From Candidatus Heimdallarchaeota archaeon (GTDB lineage Archaea > Asgardarchaeota > Heimdallarchaeia > Heimdallarchaeales > Kariarchaeaceae), in assembly GCA_030149205.1 (NCBI GenBank), contig JASBSB010000001.1, positions 198,357-262,356 on the forward strand: DNA of 64,000 nucleotides. Direction: 5' to 3'. Numbering within the stretch: the stretch's first letter is position 1; each line of letters starts with the position of its first letter. This document shows positions 27,492-35,428 of this stretch, one piece after another. The notes under the pieces are model-generated. The model saw only the letters and a program-made list of their open reading frames with translations, ran no database searches and was not told the origin of the DNA. The position numbers and the translations under genes are program-made.

Positions 27492-27764
27492 ATGTACAAC
27501 CAAAACGAACAAAAACTACCTGGTAACGCAATCATTATGTTGAGATTTCTTCACGATCAAGGAAGAAAAACACAAAAAGAAATCATTCAAACTTTGAATC
27601 TCCCTATTAGATCCGTAAGATACTGCATCAGAAGACTTATGGAAAGAGGTCTAATTGTAAAATATCCAAATCTCAAAGATATGAGATCTGTTTTTTACCA
27701 ACTCGCAGCAGACAAGATTCATGAAGTTGAACAAATTATTTCTGAAATTGAAGAAACTGCATAA
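27492..27764 (+). CDS. MarR-like winged-helix DNA-binding protein
   Basis: 90 residues with one winged HTH: IIMLRFLHDQGRKTQKEIIQTLNLPIRSVRYCIRRLMERGLI then a wing with a D-x-R-S-V-F-Y-Q-L strand, as in MarR/HTH_24 proteins, followed by a short dimerisation helix. The ATG at 27492 is about 25 bp from TATAAATATA, so the transcript is probably leaderless. Such minimal regulators are common in archaea; the target is unknown and may be the adjacent LRR-thyX cluster. Confidence 0.8.
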   Translation: MYNQNEQKLPGNAIIMLRFLHDQGRKTQKEIIQTLNLPIRSVRYCIRRLMERGLIVKYPNLKDMRSVFYQLAADKIHEVEQIISEIEETA

Positions 27765-27897
27765 TTTCATAATCCCTCATTAACCTGTCAAATTCTAAGT
27801 TCAGGATGGATCAGTTAAATTGAGAGATTAACAATTTTATTAACAAAACCTTTCTCTATATTGATTTAACTAATTTATCTTGGTTTATAATTTCAAC

Positions 27898-28371
27898 TTA
27901 ATTAGTTTTTAAAAATTCTTTTAGTTTATCAAAAGGAGGGTAATCACTGGGAACGTTAGCTATCCATTTGTATATGATCATTCCATTCTTCACTACAAAA
28001 AGCGAACGTTTGGCAACACCTTTGAAACCTACAAAATTGTCATCATAAATATCAAACTTCATAATTAAATCTTTGTTAAAATCAGATAAGATTGGATAAT
28101 TTAATTTAAATTCTTTAATAAACTCCTTCTGAGAAAAAGGGAGGTCCACGGATATCCCAATCAAATTTGCACCTAAAGATTCAAAATCTTTGTGGGAGTC
28201 TCGTAATTCACATGATGAATCACTGCAGACTCCTGTAAAGGCACCGGGGAAAAAATATAATACAGTTGTTCCTTTTTCATATTCTGTCTGTAAATCAAAC
28301 TCTCTCTCTTGACTTTCAAGAGATGTTTTCCAAGTTACGGTGGATGGTGCTTGAGTATTTAGTTCAACCAT
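27898..28371 (-). CDS. Peroxiredoxin (AhpC/TSA family)
   Basis: 157 residues, thioredoxin fold. The peroxidatic site reads PGAFTGVCSDSSCELRD, matching the P-x3-T-x2-C motif, with a second Cys five residues later as in BCP/PrxQ or Prx5-like enzymes. Reduces H2O2 and alkyl hydroperoxides in the cytoplasm. The remaining sequence (VVKNGMIIYKW) matches the C-terminal strand of the fold. It lies 43 bp downstream of the surface-protein gene in the same direction. Confidence 0.9.
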   Translation of the reverse strand: MVELNTQAPSTVTWKTSLESQEREFDLQTEYEKGTTVLYFFPGAFTGVCSDSSCELRDSHKDFESLGANLIGISVDLPFSQKEFIKEFKLNYPILSDFNKDLIMKFDIYDDNFVGFKGVAKRSLFVVKNGMIIYKWIANVPSDYPPFDKLKEFLKTN

Positions 28372-28414
28372 GACTCCGTATTAATTGCTCAGGTATAAAA
28401 TAGATTTGATAATG

Positions 28415-30223
28415 TTAATTAATATTATCTTTTAAGAACCAACTAGCACTTTGTAAACCTTTAGATTTTGATTTTTCTACAATAAATGTTTTTAATAAAA
28501 TGAATAAAGAACTAAGGAAAAAGATTGTAGCTGAAAGATAAATTGAGTTATATAATACGTTTAACCTCAAATTTACCAAGGAAACCGCGAATAGCATGTT
28601 AATATTGTTTTGAATAAATTCACCCGATGCTCTCAGGTAGTTTCCTCTTGCAAAGTCAAGAGTTGCATTTAGTCTCCCGGCTTCAGCTTGATCCAACTCA
28701 TTCCTATCAATAAAGAATAATTTCTTGTTTGCAAGGTTTGAACTACTGGCTTGGTAGTAAATTTTGGAACTCATATTGTACGGTATTGCCCATCTTCTTG
28801 CCAGAATTTCTTTTTCGAGACCTGTGAACTTTGTGGCCCCAGTCAAACTTCCTTCAACATAATTTGTCATGGGTGATTGAATGAACCCCACAAATGAGTT
28901 AGATATCTCAGGTAAACCGAACATCCTCCCTAATTGATGAAGGACTTCAGTATAAAGAAATCCTTTCGCCCTCAAACCAGATGATGTTGAAGACCATCGT
29001 GCATTATTCATGATTGAAAGCCCTACTATATCTGATTTGTAAGGGACCAATCCGGTGCTAGAGTTATAATAAAACTTAGTGAGAGGGTCAGACCCATAAA
29101 TTAGGTTTAGAAAGAAGAACCCATTTGGAAAGTTGTTATAGACTGATTTGGAGTTACGAATTGCAAATTTAATATTTTCTGCGGTAAATGAATCTATTAC
29201 TAAGTATGGTGAACTCCCATTCTTTATTACCTTTGATTCTAAAGAGGATCTTAAGAAAGAAGAATACGTTGGGAGCATAAAAGCTGATTGAACATCAATT
29301 TTCTTGGGATAAAAGTTTAAAAATGATTTGATTGTCTTAGGAAGAAGTAAAACCCCAGAATCTGCAAACATTGAAAAATAATTTTCTTTCGAACCAGTAC
29401 TGCTATAGATTATATTAGCTATGTAAATATCACTTACCTTCGTGTAATCAATCAAACCATATGGTCGAGAATATGGCATTCCAATTATGGTTTTTTGAAT
29501 GATCTGTTCAAGCTTTGACTTCATGAATTGATTACGAATGGTACTGTTTGAACTCACTAAATTATAGGGTTTGCTGTTTTCCTTCGCCTGAAAATAAAAC
29601 GGGGCAAACGCATTGATGTCATATCCAATTGATTTGTTTCCAGTAATAAACACATTTCGCATATCTGATTGTCCTAAAGACTCAGTGGAAGGATAATGAT
29701 AAAACCAATATGTCTGATTTTTGAAGATGTCAGAACTTAGGTCTAAGATGTTTATTGTGTACGCATTTTGTTGGTCATATGCTGCAAAGAAATTTGGTAA
29801 TTTATCAACTGAAACCCTTACACCATTCACAGGTGTCTGGCCACTGTTGTTGAGGTAAAAATCTTGCCCAACTCTCAATTCTCTTTCTTTGCTTATAAAT
29901 TCATTAAGGGGCTTTGTGTCCAAATTTTTTGTGATATAGTTAATATGATAGTTGAATTTAAAGCTGTTACCTATAATATTTTCAGTAAAGAGAAAAGTAC
30001 CGTTATATCCTGGAAATTCTGTGGTTTGTGTAAACTGGTTGGGAAGCTGGCTGGCTTGGAGAGATAGACTTGTGGGTATCCCCCAAAATTGTAAAACTAT
30101 ATTCAACGTTAGAGTTGTTTGAAACAAAGGCTGTTGAGCCTCAACATGCTGAATATGGGGTGTTTGAGGAGATGTGAGAGGAATAATAAAAATTAAGATC
30201 AAGAGTAATCCTAAAGACCGCAC
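28415..30223 (-). CDS. Surface protein with degenerate metzincin-like site
   Basis: 602 residues from GTG 30221-30223. A signal peptide (residues about 1-25) is followed by a long extracellular part with several N-x-S/T sequons and a single C-terminal membrane helix (about 560-585) with a basic cytosolic tail. Around residue 425 the sequence TEVLHQLGRMFGL aligns with the metzincin helix H-E-x-x-H-x-x-G-x-x-H but lacks the first and third His (T425, F435). A possible Met-turn, SPMTNY, follows about 15 residues later. I infer a cell-surface protein related to matrixin-like peptidases but probably inactive. Confidence 0.6.
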   Translation of the reverse strand: MRSLGLLLILIFIIPLTSPQTPHIQHVEAQQPLFQTTLTLNIVLQFWGIPTSLSLQASQLPNQFTQTTEFPGYNGTFLFTENIIGNSFKFNYHINYITKNLDTKPLNEFISKERELRVGQDFYLNNSGQTPVNGVRVSVDKLPNFFAAYDQQNAYTINILDLSSDIFKNQTYWFYHYPSTESLGQSDMRNVFITGNKSIGYDINAFAPFYFQAKENSKPYNLVSSNSTIRNQFMKSKLEQIIQKTIIGMPYSRPYGLIDYTKVSDIYIANIIYSSTGSKENYFSMFADSGVLLLPKTIKSFLNFYPKKIDVQSAFMLPTYSSFLRSSLESKVIKNGSSPYLVIDSFTAENIKFAIRNSKSVYNNFPNGFFFLNLIYGSDPLTKFYYNSSTGLVPYKSDIVGLSIMNNARWSSTSSGLRAKGFLYTEVLHQLGRMFGLPEISNSFVGFIQSPMTNYVEGSLTGATKFTGLEKEILARRWAIPYNMSSKIYYQASSSNLANKKLFFIDRNELDQAEAGRLNATLDFARGNYLRASGEFIQNNINMLFAVSLVNLRLNVLYNSIYLSATIFFLSSLFILLKTFIVEKSKSKGLQSASWFLKDNIN

Positions 30224-30285
30224 AACTGTTCAAAGGTTGTTAGGTTTTAATTGTATACTTTTAAAATGTGAACAAACGTTAATTC

Positions 30286-30981
30286 TTAGACGAGGTATTT
30301 TGAAGGGATCGCTGTGGTGGTCTCATAGTTGTATTTTTCTGCAAATGCAACTTGACATTCCATCCCTCGCGATTTTCTTCTTGATTTCATTAATTCACTA
30401 ACATTTTTCCAATTGAAGAAAGAACCATAGTACTCACCACATTCTAATGCTATGTTCATCGAATCTGTCACATCGATAAACTTAACAGGAAGAGAGGAGC
30501 TATCATCATAATAATAAAAAAGATAAATTGGTGATCGATGAGAAAAATTATTTTCCATAAGTTTTGGAATTCTTGCATATGAAATAGCATTTCTTAGAAG
30601 AGAGTTAGTATTTTTATGATCTGGGTGCTTTGCTTCAGACCCCCAAGTAATTATTACGTCAGGTTTGAGTCTTGCAATTAAGTTTGCAAGTTCAAGCGAT
30701 GAATCTCTAGAATCAGAAATCTTTGAATCTCCCATATTTAGAAATATTGGCTTTTGTGCGCCTAATATTTGAGACACATCCTCTGCTTGAGTCTTTCGAA
30801 TATTAATGATTTCTTCCATACTCTGATCTTTAAACTTGGTTGTTAGTTCTCCATAAGTCAAGTAGATCAGATTTACTATGTCTCCCCTCATAGCATGGGC
30901 AGCCAACGTTCCTGCCATCCCAATTTCATCATCAGGATGTGGTAATAAGGCAATTATTGATTTTGAAGCAGAACTCACCAT
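30286..30981 (-). CDS. PIG-L family deacetylase
   Basis: 231 residues. Zinc-dependent N-deacetylases of this family act on N-acetylglucosaminyl lipids or thiols. The metal-binding H-P-D-D (His15, Asp18) sits after the first strand, and the distal HPDH pair (about residues 114-117) supplies the third ligand. In archaea such enzymes act in diverse glycan or cofactor pathways; the substrate cannot be assigned. Start ATG 30979-30981, divergent from the YgfZ-like gene. It lies 62 bp ahead of the surface-protein gene. Confidence 0.9.
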   Translation of the reverse strand: MVSSASKSIIALLPHPDDEIGMAGTLAAHAMRGDIVNLIYLTYGELTTKFKDQSMEEIINIRKTQAEDVSQILGAQKPIFLNMGDSKISDSRDSSLELANLIARLKPDVIITWGSEAKHPDHKNTNSLLRNAISYARIPKLMENNFSHRSPIYLFYYYDDSSSLPVKFIDVTDSMNIALECGEYYGSFFNWKNVSELMKSRRKSRGMECQVAFAEKYNYETTTAIPSKYLV

Positions 30982-31079
30982 ATCAAATTTTATTTCAACT
31001 TTAATAATTTTCTCTTATTCCTAATTGTTTAATTGAATTATACAAATTTTAATAAGGGAATGAATTAAAGACTAATAAA

Positions 31080-31880
31080 ATGGAGAAATATCAGCTTAGA
31101 GGTTGGTTTACCTTTCAAATATCAGGAACAGATACTGTTGTGTTTTTAGACAATTTAATACCCTTAGATCTACAAAATCTTCCCCAAAACATCTTCTCTC
31201 CATCAATGTTTCTCAACCCTAAGGGTAAGATTAGATCAATTTTTTATCTAATCAAACTCAATTCTAACAAAATTCGGTTAATTACAACAGCTGAGTATAA
31301 AGCCAACCTAGTTGAGGATTTATTAAAGTACAACATTAATGTTGATATCAAACTTGAGGATTTAACAGATGAGGTTGGAGTTCTTAATTGTCGACTGATC
31401 AGACAAAGTTCTGAGGAGATACATGATGAATATTTCCCAATAGTTCATTCGATGGAGGTATTTTTGGGTTGGGAAGAAAAAAGTGAAGCTGAAGTCAATT
31501 TTGACCTTTCTCTTTACCTTCTGAAGAAGAACAAGCCAGCAATCCGAAATTTACTCGATATTAATCCAATCGAAGCCGGATTTTCAGATGAAATTAATTT
31601 AGATAAAGGGTGTTTTCTAGGTCAAGAGCCATTAGCAAGAATGGTTAACAGGGGTAAACCTAGATACAAGAGATACACACTTATCACGAATACCTTAATG
31701 ACAGTTCTAGATGAGAATCAAGGAGTCTTAATTTCAAAATATCAAATAACGAATGATGAGATCCTTCTTGATCTATTGTTGAAGGATAAAACTGTAAATT
31801 CTATGGAAGGGTCTGAATCATTCAAATTAGAGCTAGTTGGAACTTATCCTACTCTAAGAAGTGAAAAATTATTCCCATAA
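31080..31880 (+). CDS. YgfZ/GcvT-like folate-binding protein
   Basis: 266 residues. The diagnostic motif K-G-C-[FY]-x-G-Q-E appears as KGCFLGQE near residues 179-186, followed by ARMVNRGKPRYKR. Members (YgfZ, mitochondrial Iba57) support maturation or repair of [4Fe-4S] proteins and bind folate through the GcvT-like fold. The presence of a SUF operon and an IscA-like protein in this window fits such a role. ATG 31080 is about 30 bp downstream of AATTTTAATAAG (leaderless). It is divergent from the PIG-L gene. Confidence 0.85.
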   Translation: MEKYQLRGWFTFQISGTDTVVFLDNLIPLDLQNLPQNIFSPSMFLNPKGKIRSIFYLIKLNSNKIRLITTAEYKANLVEDLLKYNINVDIKLEDLTDEVGVLNCRLIRQSSEEIHDEYFPIVHSMEVFLGWEEKSEAEVNFDLSLYLLKKNKPAIRNLLDINPIEAGFSDEINLDKGCFLGQEPLARMVNRGKPRYKRYTLITNTLMTVLDENQGVLISKYQITNDEILLDLLLKDKTVNSMEGSESFKLELVGTYPTLRSEKLFP

Positions 31881-31931
31881 TTAATAAAATTAATATGGCA
31901 AAAATTTGTGTGATAACTTATAATATGGAAA

Positions 31932-32300
31932 CTACAATACCTTAATTCCTATATTTGAAAGAATTCCTACAAATAAAAACGCAAGTATGAAAAATAAAAG
32001 TGATATCCAGACCGATTTTTCAAAGGAATATTTTTTCTGATCCAACAGGTAAACAAGGTAACTAGTAAAAACAAAGAGTAACATTGGGGTAATATTTGAG
32101 ATCCCAGGAACTGAGGATATCGCTGAAACAATAAATTGAGACAAAAACATTACACCATAAACCAACAAAGCAAAAATAAATGATTTTCCTAGATTGTCAA
32201 AGTCAAACTGAACAGACTTTGAATTAATGAGTTTTCGCACAATCATTGCGGAAATTGTAAGTACAACAATTAATAGAGCAACATAGAGAAGGTCTACCAT
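31932..32300 (-). CDS. Small four-helix membrane protein
   Basis: 122 residues, predicted membrane helices at about 4-22, 40-62, 71-87 and 95-115. No family recognised and no conserved polar motif. It is the last gene of the leftward set Nudix and two paralogous membrane proteins (48 bp after the Nudix gene), so it is likely co-transcribed. Function unknown. Confidence 0.55.
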   Translation of the reverse strand: MVDLLYVALLIVVLTISAMIVRKLINSKSVQFDFDNLGKSFIFALLVYGVMFLSQFIVSAISSVPGISNITPMLLFVFTSYLVYLLDQKKYSFEKSVWISLLFFILAFLFVGILSNIGIKVL

Positions 32301-32348
32301 AGTATTTACTTTTTATAGCTGTTTTAAAGCCTTATTGAGAACATATAA

Positions 32349-32810
32349 TTATTGTGTTATTATTTGATTAATTCCATATTCGGCTAACTTTTGAACATTA
32401 TCAAATATATTTTTATTCTTTCTTAAATTATCAAGATCAAACCATTTCAAATTTAATCCCTCTGGTGACGCTTCTAAATTTACATCGTTTATTTTTGCAT
32501 AAAAAATCATATCCATATGGTTAGGATGACTTCCCCCTATAATTTCCTCAATAATAAAATGGGGCTTCTTAAGAACTTTCACCCGATCGTCATTCAACTT
32601 TATTGTTGAGACAGGATGGATAAATGTTGGATTCACATTACCAATTTCTTCGTGGATTTCCCTTAAAGCTCCCTCCAGAGGTGTTTCATTTTGTTCGAGA
32701 TGACCTCCTGGTGGGACCCATGCATTAAGCTTTTTATGCCAGATAAACAAAGTGATCTTCTTTGTTGGATGTATAAGATAGGTGGTTACAGCGAAATGTC
32801 TTTCTGTCAA
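32349..32810 (-). CDS. Nudix hydrolase
   Basis: 153 residues. The Nudix box G-x5-E-x7-R-E-U-x-E-E-x-G-U is complete as GGHLEQNETPLEGALREIHEEIG (about residues 36-58). Such enzymes hydrolyse nucleoside diphosphates linked to another group; the substrate is not evident. The start is TTG 32808-32810, 13 bp after the upstream membrane-protein gene, so translation is probably coupled. Confidence 0.92.
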   Translation of the reverse strand: MTERHFAVTTYLIHPTKKITLFIWHKKLNAWVPPGGHLEQNETPLEGALREIHEEIGNVNPTFIHPVSTIKLNDDRVKVLKKPHFIIEEIIGGSHPNHMDMIFYAKINDVNLEASPEGLNLKWFDLDNLRKNKNIFDNVQKLAEYGINQIITQ

Positions 32811-32823
32811 TAAAATCTATCCT

Positions 32824-33609
32824 TTAAGGTAATCCAAATAATTTTAACAAACCATAAGGGTTTCCAAAGATTAGAATGAATAATCCTTGGATTAATGTCA
32901 ACAAAGATACAAAAAAGACGAAGTATCCCCATCCAATCATGAAGTGTAAGACATCCATTAACCCGTCAACCAAATAACCCAATAAGAATAGAAGAAATAC
33001 CAGAGAACCCATAATTAATGCAAATCCTGCGACAATGAAAATAGGAATATCTTGAGTACCACCTAAATTGGATCGTTGAAACCAGACCATTATTAATACA
33101 ACCATCGACAGAATGATTACAGCCCAACCTAAGATGTGGAGATAAGTATCTGTAACATGTTCAAAAAAGTAACTTATTGCAAATAGTATAATTAATAACA
33201 CCCCCGCTCCAAGAACCACATATTCTACAGGGAAACCTATCCCAATAGGGTTTTTGACTTTTAAAAACCAAGTCAAATAAACCAAAGCCATAAATAGCAT
33301 TGTAACAAGTGTAAAACTCTTTGGACGCTTCTCTAAAGGTCTGGAGACCAGAGCGAACCCGTTTACCAACAAAAGAATTAAAGTATAGTTAACATAAGAA
33401 TTTGATGTATCAACAAATTCTATCAATACAATTGGAAGAAAAAATGTTAATATTCCAAAAATGAACGAAGTCCACCTTATTATTTCTAGTTCAATTTCTC
33501 TTTTGATAAATATCCTGTCTATTCCAAAAATTACACCAATTATACCTGTTAATATCATAAAATACGGGTAGAATGTAATAATTATGTTACTTATAACAGT
33601 CGTTACCAT
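32824..33609 (-). CDS. Polytopic membrane protein, paralogue of the neighbour, with internal repeat
   Basis: 261 residues, about eight membrane helices. Its first 170 residues align with the 196-residue gene upstream (GIDRI...KRE, YxNYT...SRPxEK). The block FFEHVTDTYLHILGW is followed later by LVDGLMDVLHFMIGW, so the terminal module appears twice. Family unknown. ATG 33607-33609, 82 bp behind its paralogue. No catalytic motif; an assembly or sensor role is possible. Confidence 0.6.
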   Translation of the reverse strand: MVTTVISNIIITFYPYFMILTGIIGVIFGIDRIFIKREIELEIIRWTSFIFGILTFFLPIVLIEFVDTSNSYVNYTLILLLVNGFALVSRPLEKRPKSFTLVTMLFMALVYLTWFLKVKNPIGIGFPVEYVVLGAGVLLIILFAISYFFEHVTDTYLHILGWAVIILSMVVLIMVWFQRSNLGGTQDIPIFIVAGFALIMGSLVFLLFLLGYLVDGLMDVLHFMIGWGYFVFFVSLLTLIQGLFILIFGNPYGLLKLFGLP

Positions 33610-33691
33610 TGATTAAGTCAATAAAACAATGTTATTAACTTTTATCACTTAATATTAAAATTTTCAGAAGAATACTTTTTAAATCTTACAT

Positions 33692-34282
33692 TTAGCTGAA
33701 CCCAAGATATGTGAGAAGTCCATAATGGTTCTTTAAGACAATGATTGCCACCCCTTGAGCAAGTGTCAGTGCTGACACTAGACCGACAAACACACCCCAA
33801 CCCATCATATAAAGAAAAACATCCATAATTTGTTCAAATGCGTAACTCAAGAGAAACAGAACCAGAACGATACCACCGATAATGACTGCGACAAGTTCGA
33901 TCGGTATATCACCTCCGATTCCTTTATTTGTTCTCAGATTCCAAACCATATAGATAATCCCCATTGCAATTATAATTACAAAAGCAAAAGCTGCTGGAAT
34001 CTTTTCGAATGGTCTGGAGTTCAAAGATAAGCCAGTTATCAACATGAGGAGTATGGTGTAATTGGAATATACACCAGGTGTATCTATGTAATAGATCAGA
34101 AGAATAGGAACCGCAAGCATTAACAAACCACCGATAAATGATAATGCTTGTAACACCTTATTTTCTTCCTCTCTTTTTTTCAATATACGATCTATACCTA
34201 GAAGGAACCCTAAGAGTCCCACTATTATCATTACATAGGTATAGTAATCCGCTATGTAGGTTACATATGTTGGAGTAGCCAT
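33692..34282 (-). CDS. Polytopic membrane protein, paralogue of the neighbour
   Basis: 196 residues, about six membrane helices, with the shared motif GIDRILKKREEE after helix 1 and the C-terminal MDVFLYMMGWGVF...ALTLAQG. Paralogous to the next gene downstream, from which it differs by lacking one helical module. First gene of the leftward cluster; ATG at 34280-34282. Function unknown. Confidence 0.6.
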   Translation of the reverse strand: MATPTYVTYIADYYTYVMIIVGLLGFLLGIDRILKKREEENKVLQALSFIGGLLMLAVPILLIYYIDTPGVYSNYTILLMLITGLSLNSRPFEKIPAAFAFVIIIAMGIIYMVWNLRTNKGIGGDIPIELVAVIIGGIVLVLFLLSYAFEQIMDVFLYMMGWGVFVGLVSALTLAQGVAIIVLKNHYGLLTYLGFS

Positions 34283-34447
34283 ATGTATATCAAATAATTT
34301 GATGATATTAACTTTTTCTCCAAAAAATTTAAAAATTCCCTCTTATAGGTTGAATGTTCTCAATTGTTTGCTTTGAGTCATAAACGTGTTCCTATCACAA
34401 TTACCAAATTAATTAGTTGGAAACACATAATTTAAGTGTGTTATACC

Positions 34448-34456
34448 AGAAGGAGT
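34448..34456 (+). promoter_or_regulatory. Shine-Dalgarno deciding the tdh start
   Basis: AGAAGGAGT lies a few bases before TTG 34460, inside the extension of the longer GTG frame. It argues for the shorter protein. Confidence 0.5.
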
Positions 34457-34459
34457 CTG

Positions 34460-35392
34460 TTGAACAAGCAGGTTTTAATTACTGGTAGCTCAGGGCAAAT
34501 TAGCTCAGAACTTATCCCCGAGTTAACCGCAAGAGGATATTCAATCATAGCAACTGATGTTAAACTTCCAAAAACAGAATTCGAGTATGAGGTTTTCGAA
34601 ATCTTGGATGTAAGGCAAAAGAAGGAAATGGAAAGATTGGTATCTAAATATGACATTTCATTAATAATACATAATGCCTCAATTTTATCTGCTAAGGGGG
34701 AACAAGACCCGTCACTTGCCTTGGATGTTAACTTTGAGGGGACGAGAAATGTGTTAGAGGTAGCGAGAGATGCAGAAGTTGAAAAGGTTTTCTCACCCAG
34801 CTCGATTGCAGCCTTTGGACCTGAGACCCCAAAGGAAAACACACCAAATGATGTAATTACAAGACCTAAAACTATCTACGGTATATCTAAAGTTTTTACT
34901 GAATTATTGGGAGAATACTTTTGGGGTAAATATCAATTAGATTTTAGATGTTTAAGATATCCGGGAATAATCACACCAAATTCTATCCCATCGGGTGGTA
35001 CAACAGATTGGGCAATAGAAATGTTTTTTGAGGCACTAAATAATGGAAACTATCGGTGTTTTGTTAATAAGGATACCCAATTGCCCATGATGTCAATGAG
35101 AGATTGTGTTCGGGGCACACTTGAATTCTTAGAGGTTGATTCTAAGAAATTGACACATAGAACATATAATGTGACAGGAATTAGTTTTACACCGGCTGAA
35201 CTCTATAATGAAATAAAAACACATTTACCCAGTCTTAAGATTGAATATCTTCCAGACTACAGACAGCAGATAGCAGATACTTGGCCTAAGTCAATCGATG
35301 ATAACTTTGCCAGAAGAGACTGGGGATGGCAAAATTCAGATGATTTAAAATCAATTACTAAATGGATGATTGATTCATTAAAGAGTAAGTAA
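34460..35392 (+). CDS. tdh: L-threonine 3-dehydrogenase, SDR (epimerase-like) type
   Basis: About 310 residues. Oxidises threonine to 2-amino-3-ketobutyrate with NAD+. The Rossmann motif is VLITGSSGQISSEL; the catalytic Y-x3-K lies in YGISKVFTELLGEY, followed by the strongly conserved LDFRCLRYPGII and GGTTDWAIEMF segments and the C-terminal ADTWPKSIDDNFARRDWGW, which match animal SDR-type threonine dehydrogenase. A longer frame begins at GTG 34436, but TTG 34460 is preceded by AGAAGGAGT (34448-34456) and starts right before the first strand, so it is preferred. No kbl gene is adjacent. Confidence 0.88.
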   Translation: MNKQVLITGSSGQISSELIPELTARGYSIIATDVKLPKTEFEYEVFEILDVRQKKEMERLVSKYDISLIIHNASILSAKGEQDPSLALDVNFEGTRNVLEVARDAEVEKVFSPSSIAAFGPETPKENTPNDVITRPKTIYGISKVFTELLGEYFWGKYQLDFRCLRYPGIITPNSIPSGGTTDWAIEMFFEALNNGNYRCFVNKDTQLPMMSMRDCVRGTLEFLEVDSKKLTHRTYNVTGISFTPAELYNEIKTHLPSLKIEYLPDYRQQIADTWPKSIDDNFARRDWGWQNSDDLKSITKWMIDSLKSK

Positions 35393-35428
35393 GACTAAGT
35401 ATTCTTAAATTATAATGTATTTTTTCAT

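Noticed and set aside
34436-34459. Extra N-terminal eight residues of threonine dehydrogenase from GTG 34436.
   Set aside because: A Shine-Dalgarno-like AGAAGGAGT lies within this extension and points to TTG 34460, just before the Rossmann strand.
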